Notes: generated by a model not told the origin, from the sequence alone. DNA of 41,872 bases from Aeromicrobium stalagmiti (GCF_013283745.1 NZ_JABSTZ010000007.1:1-41872); one strand, 5' to 3'; shown: positions 16,721 through 25,019, numbered from the stretch's first letter. Made by a program: numbers and translations.

Positions 16721-17518
16721 CTAGCGCTTGTCGCGCTGTCCCTCGACCATCGACGCGGCGACCTTGTCGGCGCCTCCGGCCTTCTGCAGCACGGCTGACA
16801 GGGTCGGGAAGATCCCGCCGATCGCCGTGCCGATGCGCAGCCCCACAGGCGCCACGACGACCTCGGCCCGGTCGCGTCGGATGGCCAAGACCACCTGCCG
16901 GGCGACCTGCTCCGGGCTCACGGTCCGTACGCCCGTGGGGAGCGTGCCGCCCGACTCGACGAACATGCCGGCCTCGCGCACGAACCCGGGCTCGACCAAC
17001 GACAGGCCCACCCCCAACGGCGCGAGGTCCTGGCGGAACGCCAGCGAGAACCCCCGCAGGCCGAACTTGGTGCTGTTGTACATCGCGGCGTTGCCGGAGG
17101 CGACCTTGCCCGAGACCGAGCCGATCATGACGATGTGCCCGCGGCCGCGGCGGGCCATCGCAGCGGCGGTGTCTCGCGCCATGAGGATGGGCGCCTCGAG
17201 GTTGACGGTGAGATTGCGATGGATCTGCTCGGGCGTGTAGTCCAGCACCGGGCCCGATCCCGGCAGAGCCGCGTTGGCGACCAGCACGTCGAGGTCGCCG
17301 GCCTCGGCGACCAGGCGGCGCACGTCGCCGAGGTCGGACAGGTCGGCAGCGATCGCCGTGGCGCCGAGCTCAACGGCCAGCTGCTCGAGCACGTCGACCC
17401 GGCGCCCGCTCAGCACGAGCTCGCAGCCCTCGGCGGCGAGCGACCGCGCAATGGCCTGGCCGATGCCGCCGGTCGCGCCGGTGACGAGTGCGCGGGCGCC
17501 GGTGAGCTCGAACCCCAT
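16721..17518 (-). CDS. Short-chain dehydrogenase/reductase
   Basis: The 265-residue classical SDR has the cofactor motif TGATGGIGQAIA (14-25), NAALPG for NxAG, the catalytic serine in IGSVSGKVA, and YNSTKFG (Y-x-x-x-K). Arg and Asp at the end of beta-2 (SGRRVD) suggest NADP(H). The C-terminal segment GLRIGTAIGGIFPTLSAVLQ is hydrophobic, hinting at membrane association or a lipophilic substrate. GAGAGGA precedes the ATG. It lies downstream of a P450 gene and may act on its product, but a hairpin separates the two. Confidence 0.9.
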   Translation of the reverse strand: MGFELTGARALVTGATGGIGQAIARSLAAEGCELVLSGRRVDVLEQLAVELGATAIAADLSDLGDVRRLVAEAGDLDVLVANAALPGSGPVLDYTPEQIHRNLTVNLEAPILMARDTAAAMARRGRGHIVMIGSVSGKVASGNAAMYNSTKFGLRGFSLAFRQDLAPLGVGLSLVEPGFVREAGMFVESGGTLPTGVRTVSPEQVARQVVLAIRRDRAEVVVAPVGLRIGTAIGGIFPTLSAVLQKAGGADKVAASMVEGQRDKR

Positions 17519-17573
17519 GGTGATCCTCTCGTCGATCCTTCGCCGGTCAGCCTAGGACCACACCCCCCGGCCT

Positions 17574-17608
17574 GCCCGTCCAACGCGGACCGGCTCGGCC
17601 GGACGGGC
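17574..17608 (-). terminator. Hairpin at the P450 stop codon
   Basis: GCCCGTCC (17574-17581) and GGACGGGC (17601-17608) form an 8-bp perfect stem that begins at the P450 stop codon on the minus strand. An inner CCGGC/GCCGG can also pair. No clear U-tract follows. It probably terminates or attenuates the P450 transcript before the downstream SDR gene. Confidence 0.5.
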
Positions 17609-19026
17609 TACGGCGCCGGTGTCCGCGGGGTGAGCGCGAGCTCGAAGCCCACCGGCATCAGCGTGAGCCGCTCCGCGATCGCGAGATCGTACGCCGGATC
17701 GTGCTCGAGGTCGTAGCGGTGCAGCATGCGCGCCAGCACCAGGATCGCCTCGTGCAGGGCGAACTGGCGACCGATGCACGATCGCTCGCCCGTCCCGAAG
17801 GGCTTGTAGGTGTGGGGCGCGCGTCCACGTGATCGATCCGGCAGGAACCGGTCGGGGTCGAACGTGTCGGCGTCGTCGCCCCACACCGCGGGATCGCGGT
17901 GCACCATCGGCAGCACGACGATCGCCCAGTCCTGTGGACGCATTACGTGGCCCGTGCTGAGCGTCGTCGTCTCCCGCGGGCTGCGGGTGAACGCCGGTGC
18001 TGTGGGCCACAGCCGCAGGCCCTCGTCGAGCACCCGGCGCAGGTAGCGGAACTTCGCGACCTGCTCGAACGTCGGCTCGGCGTCGCGGTCGGGTCCGAGG
18101 ATCCGGTCGACCTCCGCCTGGGCCTCGGCCAGCGCCTCCGGGTCACGGGTGAGGTAGTACAGCGCGAACGACAGCGCGCCCGACGTCGTCTCGTGGCCCG
18201 CGACGAGGAACGTCAGGATCTGGTGACGGATGTTGAGGTCGTCGAGGCGCTCTCCCGTCTCGGGGTGCGGCGTGTGCAGCATGATGCCGAGCAGGTCCGA
18301 CTCGACGTCGGGCTGCACGTCTGCGGCGTCGGCGGCCCGCCGCGCGGCGATGATGTCGTCGAGCAGCCCGTCGACGTACGCCTGGTGGTGGGCGTTGCGC
18401 TTGTCGATGCGTTTGGCCATCAGCGCCGAGCCGGGCATCGAGTCGAGCGTGCCCTTGCGCTGGCCCGCCTTGAGCGCCGCGATCATCGCCGGGATGAACG
18501 GGTGGGGCTCGTCGCGCGTGAACGAGCCGAAGTCCTGGCTGAAGGCCGTCCGGCTGATGGTCTCCATCGTCAGGCGGGTCATGTCGGCCGAGACGTCGAC
18601 CGGCGTCGTCCGCGCGTCCCAGACGTCGAAGAGCTCCTGCGCTGCCGAGAGCATCACCGGGTGGTAGCGGCGCATCGCGTCCCGGGTGAACGCGGGGCGC
18701 AGCAGGTCGTGCGCCAGCGCCCAGTTGGTGTCGTCGTTGTAGGCCGTGAACAGCCCCTCGCCGGCGAACTCGCGCAGCGCGACGAGCGCCGGCGACAACG
18801 CCTTCTCGAACCGTGCCTCGTCGGCCAGCTCGGCGGCGAGCTCGGCACCCGACACGAAGACGAACTTCTGGTCGAAGATCTTCAGCTCGAAGATCGGGCC
18901 CAGGTCAGCGGCCCGCCGCATCGTGCTCTGCAGCGGGGCGCCCGGGTCGGCGCCGAGCACGTCGCCGACGATCGGCCGGCGACCGGGCGGGTGCGCGAAC
19001 GTCTGTCCGGACCAGTCGTTGCGCAC
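17608..19026 (-). CDS. Cytochrome P450, CYP102-like heme domain
   Basis: The 472-residue P450 shows the I-helix AGHETTS (276-282), the ExxR motif EGLRLWP (E335, R338), and the heme loop FGTGERSCIG with ligand C417. The sequence and the N-terminal PPGRRPIVGDVLG resemble the heme domain of CYP102 (BM3-type) fatty-acid hydroxylases, but no reductase domain is attached. It must therefore use separate redox partners, none of which is in the window. The GTG has AGGAGG 5 nt upstream. The gene follows an SDR by 43 bp in the same operon. The substrate is probably a lipid or other hydrophobic compound. Confidence 0.93.
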   Translation of the reverse strand: MRNDWSGQTFAHPPGRRPIVGDVLGADPGAPLQSTMRRAADLGPIFELKIFDQKFVFVSGAELAAELADEARFEKALSPALVALREFAGEGLFTAYNDDTNWALAHDLLRPAFTRDAMRRYHPVMLSAAQELFDVWDARTTPVDVSADMTRLTMETISRTAFSQDFGSFTRDEPHPFIPAMIAALKAGQRKGTLDSMPGSALMAKRIDKRNAHHQAYVDGLLDDIIAARRAADAADVQPDVESDLLGIMLHTPHPETGERLDDLNIRHQILTFLVAGHETTSGALSFALYYLTRDPEALAEAQAEVDRILGPDRDAEPTFEQVAKFRYLRRVLDEGLRLWPTAPAFTRSPRETTTLSTGHVMRPQDWAIVVLPMVHRDPAVWGDDADTFDPDRFLPDRSRGRAPHTYKPFGTGERSCIGRQFALHEAILVLARMLHRYDLEHDPAYDLAIAERLTLMPVGFELALTPRTPAP

Positions 19027-19069
19027 ACTGCCTCCTGGGTCTGACGTTCAGTGGACCACGACCCGTGGG

Positions 19070-19888
19070 TCAGAGACCGTTGCGCTTGCCGAACGTCCGG
19101 ATGAGTCCCTGATAGCCCGAGCCCGTGATGCGGACGAACTTGTCGAGCACCCACGCATCGGCACCGATCAGCACCCGCGCCTTGTTCTTCTCGACGCCCT
19201 TGAGGATGACGTTCGCGGCCTTGGCCGGTGACGTGCGGGCGAGCTTGTCGAACGACGTCGCCAGGTCGTCGTGGTCGAGCCCCTCGACCTGCTCGCCGTT
19301 GCGGGCGATGTTGGTCTTGATGCCGCCGGGGTGCACGCAGGTCACCTTGACCGGACGGTCGCCGTTGATCATCTCCTGGCGCAGCGCCTCGGTGAAGCCG
19401 CGGACGGCGAACTTCGCGGCGTTGTAGGCGCTCTGCGACGGCACGGCGAACAGGCCGAACACGCTCGAGATGTTGACGACGTGACCGTCACCGGAGGCCA
19501 CCAGGTGGGGCAGGAAGGCCTTGGTGCCGTTGACGACGCCCCAAAAATCGACGTCCATGACCCGGTCGATGTCCTTGAAGGTCATCTTCTCGACGCTGCC
19601 GGTGAAGGCGATGCCGGCGTTGTTGAAGACCAGGTGCACGGCGCCGAAGTGCTCGGCGACGGTGTCGGCGTAGGCGACGACCAGCTCGCGCTGCGACACG
19701 TCGAGGGAGTCCGCGCGGACCTCGGCTCCTGCGGCCTTCACCAGGGCCTCGGTCTCCACGAGGCCGACCTGGTCGACGTCGGAGATCGCGAGGCGGGCGC
19801 CACGACGGGCGAGCTCGACGGACAGCGCACGGCCGATGCCCGAGCCTGCGCCGGTGACGACGGCGACCTTGCCGGTGAAGTGGGTCAT
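19070..19888 (-). CDS. Short-chain dehydrogenase/reductase
   Basis: The 272-residue classical SDR has TGAGSGIGRALS (12-23), FNNAGIAFTG, the catalytic serine in NISSVFGLF, and YNAAKFAV. An Asp at the end of beta-2 (AISDVDQ) suggests NAD(H). It resembles SDRs often found with P450 or acyl-CoA genes in mycobacteria. It is the first gene of an operon with the P450. A GATACTC-G-GAGTATC palindrome lies 20 bp upstream of the ATG, so a TetR-type repressor encoded elsewhere may control it. Confidence 0.92.
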   Translation of the reverse strand: MTHFTGKVAVVTGAGSGIGRALSVELARRGARLAISDVDQVGLVETEALVKAAGAEVRADSLDVSQRELVVAYADTVAEHFGAVHLVFNNAGIAFTGSVEKMTFKDIDRVMDVDFWGVVNGTKAFLPHLVASGDGHVVNISSVFGLFAVPSQSAYNAAKFAVRGFTEALRQEMINGDRPVKVTCVHPGGIKTNIARNGEQVEGLDHDDLATSFDKLARTSPAKAANVILKGVEKNKARVLIGADAWVLDKFVRITGSGYQGLIRTFGKRNGL

Positions 19889-19908
19889 GGGGATTCCTCT
19901 CGATTCCA

Positions 19909-19923
19909 GATACTCGGAGTATC
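19909..19923. promoter_or_regulatory. Palindromic operator of the SDR-P450 operon
   Basis: GATACTC-G-GAGTATC is a perfect 7-1-7 palindrome located 20 bp before the SDR start codon, in an A+T-richer patch. It is the size and position of a TetR-family operator. No TetR gene adjoins it, so the regulator must lie elsewhere. Confidence 0.6.
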
Positions 19924-19950
19924 CGAAAGTGACGCTACCAGATAATCCCG

Positions 19951-20850
19951 TTAGGTGACAGTGCGTCGACGCGGCGTCAGGCGGACCTCGGGCAGCGGAG
20001 GTGCCGGGATGACCTGGGTGCCGTGACCGTCGACGTGTCCGAAGCGCTCTGCGCCGGCCTGCCAGTCGTCGCGGGCCTCGGCGATGTCGTCGTGGGAGCG
20101 GCCGATGAAGTTCCACCACATGACGAGCTCCTCCTCGAAGGGCTCCCCACCGATGAGCAGCAGCGTCGTCTCGGCCGCCAGCTGCAGACCGACCTCGGTG
20201 CGTCCCGGCGCGAGGTAGCGCAGCTCGCGGTGCGCGACGTCGGCCCCGTCGACCACGGCCGGGCCGTCGACCGCCAGGATCGCGTGCTCGAAGCCTTCCT
20301 GCAGGGGGATCGTGGTGAACCCCGGACGCACGCGCAGCTCGGCGCCGACGATCGGGGTGTAGGTCGTGGCGGGCGAGACCGCGCCCGCGACCTCGCCGAG
20401 CAGCACCTTGGCCGTCCACCCGTCACCCTCGGCGACCGGCAGGTCGGGGTGGTGCTCGAAGCCGGCGGCACCCCGGCGGGCGTGGTCGGGCAGCGCGACC
20501 CACAGCTGGAGACCGTGCATCGGGGCGTCCGGGTCACCGACGGAGAACTCGGAGTGGGAGACGCCGTCACCCGACGTCATCAGGTTGAGCTCGCCGGGCT
20601 TGAGGACGACGTCGCTGCCGAGGCTGTCGCGGTGCCGGATCTCGCCGGCCAACGGCCACGTCACGGTCTGCAGACCGGTGTGCGGGTGAGGCAGGACGGC
20701 CATGGAGTCGCTGGTCGGCCCGAAGTGGTCGACGAAGCACCAGGCTCCGACCGTGGGGAACCCACGCTGCGGCAGGGTGCGGTGCACGGAGAGCCCGCGG
20801 ACGCCGCCCAGCGGCACCTCCCGCGCGCCGAGGGTGATGTCGGAGGTCAT
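19951..20850 (-). CDS. Pirin family protein
   Basis: The 299-residue bicupin has the pirin metal-ligand set H55, H57 (LPHPHTG), H99 and E101 (GVSHSE), followed by a second cupin and a conserved late segment EELVMWWNFIGRS. Bacterial pirins are iron-dependent and include quercetin 2,3-dioxygenases, so an oxygenase role is possible. The ATG overlaps the stop of the upstream phosphatase gene by 4 bp (ATGA). Confidence 0.93.
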   Translation of the reverse strand: MTSDITLGAREVPLGGVRGLSVHRTLPQRGFPTVGAWCFVDHFGPTSDSMAVLPHPHTGLQTVTWPLAGEIRHRDSLGSDVVLKPGELNLMTSGDGVSHSEFSVGDPDAPMHGLQLWVALPDHARRGAAGFEHHPDLPVAEGDGWTAKVLLGEVAGAVSPATTYTPIVGAELRVRPGFTTIPLQEGFEHAILAVDGPAVVDGADVAHRELRYLAPGRTEVGLQLAAETTLLLIGGEPFEEELVMWWNFIGRSHDDIAEARDDWQAGAERFGHVDGHGTQVIPAPPLPEVRLTPRRRTVT

Positions 20851-21533
20851 GTCAGGAGCGTACGACGCAGCTGGTCGAGCTGGTCGCGAGTTCCGCCGAT
20901 CTCCAGGAACCAGCCCTCGACTCCCTCGGGGTGGTCGTCCCAGACGTCGAGGACGGCGTGGATCGCCTCGGGCGAGACGCCGAAGAACGAGGCCGGGAGC
21001 GTGCTGCGGTGCCGGTGGCCGGCGCTCTTGGCGAGGCGCCGCACGATGGCCTGCTCGGCGTCGGCCGTGGCCAGGTAGTCGTCGACGACCGCGTCGCGCG
21101 GCACCCCGACGAGCCGCAGCAGCAGGGCGACCGAGACGCCCGTGCGATCCTTGCCGGCGGCGCAGTGGATCAGGGTCGCGCCCGGCGCCAGGCTCACCTC
21201 GCGGACGAGCTCGATGAAGTACATCGACGCCTGGTCGAGCATCAGCAGGTAGAGGCCGTGCAGGCTCTCGACCGGCTGGGCGCCGGGACGCAGCGCGCTG
21301 AGCAGGGGCAGGTTGACCACCCGCACACCCGTCCGGGCCAGCGGGTGGACGGGCTCGGACTCACCGGCAGACCGCAGGTCGATCACCAGTCGCGGAGGCC
21401 AGGTGATGCCCTGGAGACCGACGTCCTTGGCCGAGGGGACGGCGCTGCGCAGGACCCGGTCGGGCGCCACGGTGCGCCCGTCGGCGGCCGGAAGACCTCC
21501 CACGTCGCGCAGGTTGGGGGTCGTCTCGGTCAC
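20847..21533 (-). CDS. Tyrosine/dual-specificity phosphatase (PtpB-like)
   Basis: The 228-residue protein carries the P-loop HCAAGKDRTG (C124, R130), with the lysine and aspartate of the MptpB/atypical PTP group. It has an N-terminal NLRDVGGLP motif that is also typical of that group. It probably dephosphorylates phosphotyrosine, phosphoserine or phosphoinositide. The GTG at 21533 lies 6 nt after a TAGGGT -10, so translation is likely leaderless. It is coupled to a pirin gene. Confidence 0.92.
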   Translation of the reverse strand: MTETTPNLRDVGGLPAADGRTVAPDRVLRSAVPSAKDVGLQGITWPPRLVIDLRSAGESEPVHPLARTGVRVVNLPLLSALRPGAQPVESLHGLYLLMLDQASMYFIELVREVSLAPGATLIHCAAGKDRTGVSVALLLRLVGVPRDAVVDDYLATADAEQAIVRRLAKSAGHRHRSTLPASFFGVSPEAIHAVLDVWDDHPEGVEGWFLEIGGTRDQLDQLRRTLLT

Positions 21534-21608
21534 GCCCCAACCCTAGGGGTAGTGAACGCCACACTGCCGCAGGCGGTTCGCGTCAGGGTGACACCGTAAA
21601 ATCGATCT

Positions 21609-22553
21609 GTGCCTCGTCCCCGCAGAATCGCCACCACAGCCCTGATCGGCGGCGGAGCGACGATCTCGGGGTTCTACGGCTTCCTGATCGGCGAGGCCCT
21701 GCTGGCCCGCAAGGCCATCGGCACCTCCGACGAACGTCCGCCCTCGCCCGACGGCATCTACGGCGACGACCTCCCGGGCACCCCGATCCGCCTGCTCGTG
21801 ATCGGCGACTCCGCAGCTGTCGGCTACGGCATGACCCGCGCTGACGCGACGCCCTCGGCAATGCTCGGCATCGGGCTCGCCCACGTCATGGACGCCCCCG
21901 TCGAGATCAGGTGCATGGCCGTCGTCGGCGCGCAGACGTCCGACCTCATGGGTCAGATCGACGAGGTCGAGGGCTGGGACCCGCACGTGGCCGTCATCGT
22001 GGTCGGCACCAACGACGTCACCCACCAGGTGCCGCCGCGTACGTCCGCCCGCCTGCTCGCCGACGTCGTGCGGCGCCTGGTCGCCGCCGACTGCGAGGTC
22101 GTCGTCGGCACAACTCCCGACCTGGGCAGCGTCCGCCCCATCATGCAGCCGCTGCGGGCCGTCGCCCGGCAGTGGAGCCGCAACCTCGCCCGCCGCCAGA
22201 CGATCGCCCTGGTCGAGGCGGGCGGCCGCGCGGTGTCGCTCGGCGGGCTGCTCGGCACCTTGTTCACCGAGAAGCGCGACATCATGTTCGGCGTCGACCG
22301 CTTCCACCCGTCCGAGACCGGCTACGCCAACATGGTCTCGGTGCTCATCCCCGCCGTCGCGGCGTCGCTGCGCCAGAAGGCCCGTACCTCGGCCTACGCC
22401 GGGTTCACCCCGTCGCAGACCCCGCGCGACCTCATGTCGGTGCGCGAGGCTGCCGCCGAGGCCGCCCAGCACGCCGGCACCCAGGTCGTCCAGGACGAGG
22501 GCCACGGCGGCGGCCGATGGGCCACCGTGCTGCGCCGCCGCCGCGCCGGCTGA
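21609..22553 (+). CDS. SGNH/GDSL hydrolase
   Basis: The 314-residue protein starts with a hydrophobic helix (about 9-29) that could be a signal anchor. The SGNH blocks follow: VIGDSAAVGYG (S68), VVGTNDVTH (N), and DRFHPSETGY (D and H). It is probably a membrane-anchored esterase or lipase acting outside the cytoplasmic membrane. The C-terminal 40 residues are low complexity and basic. A TAAAAT -10 lies 6 nt before GTG 21609, with no Shine-Dalgarno, so the transcript is leaderless. Confidence 0.9.
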   Translation: MPRPRRIATTALIGGGATISGFYGFLIGEALLARKAIGTSDERPPSPDGIYGDDLPGTPIRLLVIGDSAAVGYGMTRADATPSAMLGIGLAHVMDAPVEIRCMAVVGAQTSDLMGQIDEVEGWDPHVAVIVVGTNDVTHQVPPRTSARLLADVVRRLVAADCEVVVGTTPDLGSVRPIMQPLRAVARQWSRNLARRQTIALVEAGGRAVSLGGLLGTLFTEKRDIMFGVDRFHPSETGYANMVSVLIPAVAASLRQKARTSAYAGFTPSQTPRDLMSVREAAAEAAQHAGTQVVQDEGHGGGRWATVLRRRRAG

Positions 22554-22579
22554 TCCAGCGACTCCCCTGCCCCCGGCGC

Positions 22580-22635
22580 GGTGGATCCTCCACCGTCTCG
22601 AGGCGAGTTCGGCGTCATTCGGTGCAGGATGCACC
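22580..22635. repeat. Second copy of the GGTGGATCC repeat element
   Basis: GGTGGATCCTCCACC (22580-22594) is identical to 13761-13775. Exactly 26 bp later comes a second dyad, GGTGCAGGATGCACC (22621-22635). At the first locus the second motif also follows after 26 bp. The spacers share a loosely similar sequence (GAGG...TTC-GCG). It lies after the SGNH gene, outside any coding region. Confidence 0.6.
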
Positions 22636-22680
22636 GCGCCCCGGGTGGGGCGTGGGGCGGGCGTGGTGCTGGAACAGACC

Positions 22681-22710
22681 GATGGCCGGCCCCCGGAGGG
22701 ACCGGCCATC
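22681..22710. terminator. Convergent terminator hairpin
   Basis: GATGGCCGG / CCGGCCATC form a 9-bp perfect stem. The 12-nt interior (CCCCCGGAGGGA) can pair further through CCC/GGG. It sits between two converging genes (ends at 22553 and 22731) and could terminate both. No U-tract is present on either strand. Confidence 0.6.
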
Positions 22711-22730
22711 GTCAGTGGTGCTGCTGGTGA

Positions 22731-23570
22731 TCAGTCGCCACGCAGGATCGCGAGGATGCGCAGGATCTCGATGTAGAGCCAGATGACCGTGACGGTCAGG
22801 CCGAAGGCCGCCCGCCAGGACTCGCGCTCCGGGATGCCGGCAGCGACGCCCTGCTCGACGTAGTCGAAGTCCATGATCAGCATGAAGACGGCCAGGACGA
22901 CCATCGCGCAGGAGACCACAAGACCCAGCGTGTTGAAGCCGCGCAGGCCGCCGTTGTCGAGGACACCTGTGATGCTCAGCAGGAAGTTGGCCAGCATGAC
23001 GCCGAAGACGCTGAACATGGCGATCGTGACGATCTTGCGGAACCGGTCGGTCACCTGGATGTTGAAGAACTTGTAGGCCGCCAAGGTGCCGCCGAAGGCG
23101 ATGAACGTGCCGAGGACCGCCTGGAAGACGATCGTCGCGTCGCCGACGTAGCTGGCGATGACCTTGGAGAACGCACCGACGAAGACGCCCTCGAAGAGCG
23201 CGTAGGCCAGCACGAGGGCCGGGCTGACGACCTTCTTGAAGGAGTTGACCAACGACAGGCCCAGGCCGATGATCGCGCCGCCGCCGGCGAGCATCGCCGC
23301 AGTGCCGAACGCCGCGTCAGCCTCGCTGGGGACCGGGTTGTCGAGGTCGGGGATCAAGAACCACGTCACGGCAGAGGCCACGACCAGCAGGCCCAGCGTG
23401 ATGGCGGTCTTCTCGACGACCGAGTCGATCGTCATACGACCCGAGCCGCGCTCGGTGTGCGTGGGCGAGCCGTTGAGGTCGACCTGCCACTGGGACGGGT
23501 CGGTGGCTACCGCGCCGCTGCGGCCGTTGAACTCGGCGCTGCGGGCGAAGACAGGGTTGCTGCTCTTCAT
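22731..23570 (-). CDS. Bax inhibitor-1/YccA family membrane protein
   Basis: The 279-residue protein has a polar N-terminal region (1-50) and seven membrane helices. It contains the segments LVLAYALFEGVFVGAFS and LIMDFDYVEQGVAAGIP that define the Bax1-I/YccA-like group in Actinobacteria. Members may conduct Ca2+ or modulate membrane proteolysis; the role here is unknown. GGAGGG precedes the ATG by about 5 nt. Confidence 0.93.
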   Translation of the reverse strand: MKSSNPVFARSAEFNGRSGAVATDPSQWQVDLNGSPTHTERGSGRMTIDSVVEKTAITLGLLVVASAVTWFLIPDLDNPVPSEADAAFGTAAMLAGGGAIIGLGLSLVNSFKKVVSPALVLAYALFEGVFVGAFSKVIASYVGDATIVFQAVLGTFIAFGGTLAAYKFFNIQVTDRFRKIVTIAMFSVFGVMLANFLLSITGVLDNGGLRGFNTLGLVVSCAMVVLAVFMLIMDFDYVEQGVAAGIPERESWRAAFGLTVTVIWLYIEILRILAILRGD

Positions 23571-23654
23571 GGTTTCCCTCCGTGGGATGGCTCCGAAGAT
23601 GGAGTCGTTGGTTCTACTGTATCCAACGCGCGAGACAAGGTGTTTGCTCCCGTT

Positions 23655-24647
23655 TCAGTCGTTGGGCTTTGCAACCTTCTCCGTCGTGACCAGCGCGGGA
23701 ACCCGCTTGTACGGAGACACCCGATCCTGCGGCTCCGCCCCCGGGACCGCCCGCAGCCCACCGTTGACGTCCATCTCGTCCTCGACCATCCGCATCGGGA
23801 AGACGTTCCACGCGACAGTGCCGTTGCGGAGCGCCGACGGCACCCAGAGACCTGTCTTCTCGCAGTCCGCGTCGAGGCACCCGTCGGCCCCCGACACGGC
23901 CGTCGCGAGCGGGTTGCCGTCCTGGTCGAAGAGCTGGACCTCCCGCAGCGGCTTGCCGTCGGCGTCGAAGCCGAAGATGTTCGTGACGGGCACCCCGTTG
24001 AGGTAGACCCCGGTCAGGTCCGGCTCGCCGTACCCACCCTCGACGTAGACGGTGTCGGTCGACCTGGCGTCGACGGCGGAGAGCACCGGCACGAGCGCCG
24101 CGACCGCGACGACGTTGCCGACCACGAGGACCGCGCGGAGCCCCGGGAAGCTCCACCGACCACGACCCCACTGAGCGCTGACCACGACGAGCCCCACGAG
24201 GACCAACCACCAGACGCCCTCGAACCAGTAGCCGTCCTCCATGCCGAAGAAGGCCGCGAGCAGCCAGGTCGCGAGCCAGGCCCGGACGATCCACCACACC
24301 GGCCGTAGCGATCCGGCGAGGTCGACGGCTCCCGCAAGGACCGGCGTGCGGCGCACAGCGATGTCGACCGCCTCACGCGTCTGCTGCCAGGCATCCGGGA
24401 GCCCCCTGAGCAAGCCTCGCTTCGTGGAGGGTGCGCGGGCCGGCAGGCCCGCGGCGAGCCGGAGCTCGGCGGCGTACGCGACAGGATCCGGCAACGTACG
24501 ACGCAGGTCCTCGGCCAGCGACTCGGCGAGGTCTGCCTCGAGCCCCTCGGTGAGGTCGTCGACCTCCTCGGCCGGCAGGTCGGCGAGGGCTGCGCGCACC
24601 CCCTCGGCGAATCGAACGATCTGCGGTGCGACGGTGGACGTGGTCAT
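23655..24647 (-). CDS. HAAS-domain membrane protein
   Basis: The 330-residue protein starts with a helical HAAS (DUF1700-like) domain at about 10-72: LPAEEVDDLTEGLEADL, then DPVAYAAELRLAAGLP. Three or so membrane helices (about 115-135, 140-155, 165-185) and an extracytoplasmic domain follow, the latter containing GVYLNGVPVTNIFGFDADG. HAAS proteins commonly pair with PadR regulators and are thought to sense envelope state. The ATG overlaps the padR stop (ATGA), so it is translationally coupled. Confidence 0.85.
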   Translation of the reverse strand: MTTSTVAPQIVRFAEGVRAALADLPAEEVDDLTEGLEADLAESLAEDLRRTLPDPVAYAAELRLAAGLPARAPSTKRGLLRGLPDAWQQTREAVDIAVRRTPVLAGAVDLAGSLRPVWWIVRAWLATWLLAAFFGMEDGYWFEGVWWLVLVGLVVVSAQWGRGRWSFPGLRAVLVVGNVVAVAALVPVLSAVDARSTDTVYVEGGYGEPDLTGVYLNGVPVTNIFGFDADGKPLREVQLFDQDGNPLATAVSGADGCLDADCEKTGLWVPSALRNGTVAWNVFPMRMVEDEMDVNGGLRAVPGAEPQDRVSPYKRVPALVTTEKVAKPND

Positions 24648-24985
24648 GCTGCCTCCCCTGGCTGCGACGAGCTGCTGAGCAGTGCGTTCATGGTGGCGGA
24701 GAACTCCGCCCAGACCTTGCGCTGGAGCTCGAGCGTCGCCCGCCCCTGGGCGTTGATGCCGTAGTACTTGCGATGCGGCCCCTCCTCGGACGGGACGACG
24801 TACGACGTCAACGCCCCGGCGGAGTAGAGACGGCGCAGCGTCCCGTAGACCGAGGCATCGCCGACCTCCTCGAGACCGGCGGCGCGCAGCCTGCGCACGA
24901 CGTCGTAGCCATAACCGTCCTCGTCCTCGACGACCGCGAGCACCGCGACGTCCAGCACGCCCTTGAGCAGCTGAGTGGCATCCAT
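24644..24985 (-). CDS. PadR-family transcriptional regulator
   Basis: The 113-residue winged-helix protein has GYGYDVVRRLRAAGL, the recognition helix region DASVYGTLRRLYSAGAL, and the wing GPHRKYYGINAQG, all typical of PadR subfamily 1. The start at 24985 is chosen because TACTGT, a -10, ends 7 nt before it; this gives a leaderless mRNA. A large dyad covers the promoter and suggests autoregulation. It is the first gene of a padR-HAAS operon. Confidence 0.92.
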   Translation of the reverse strand: MDATQLLKGVLDVAVLAVVEDEDGYGYDVVRRLRAAGLEEVGDASVYGTLRRLYSAGALTSYVVPSEEGPHRKYYGINAQGRATLELQRKVWAEFSATMNALLSSSSQPGEAA

Positions 24986-24992
24986 GGATCGG

Positions 24993-25019
24993 ACAGTACC
25001 ACGCAATGCGCACTACTGT
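24993..25019. promoter_or_regulatory. Likely PadR operator
   Basis: The 27-bp dyad has outer arms ACAGTA (24993-24998) and TACTGT (25014-25019) and an inner CGCA-A-TGCG; only the three pairs between them mismatch. It covers the -10 of the padR gene, 7 nt from the start codon, as expected for an autorepressor. Confidence 0.6.
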
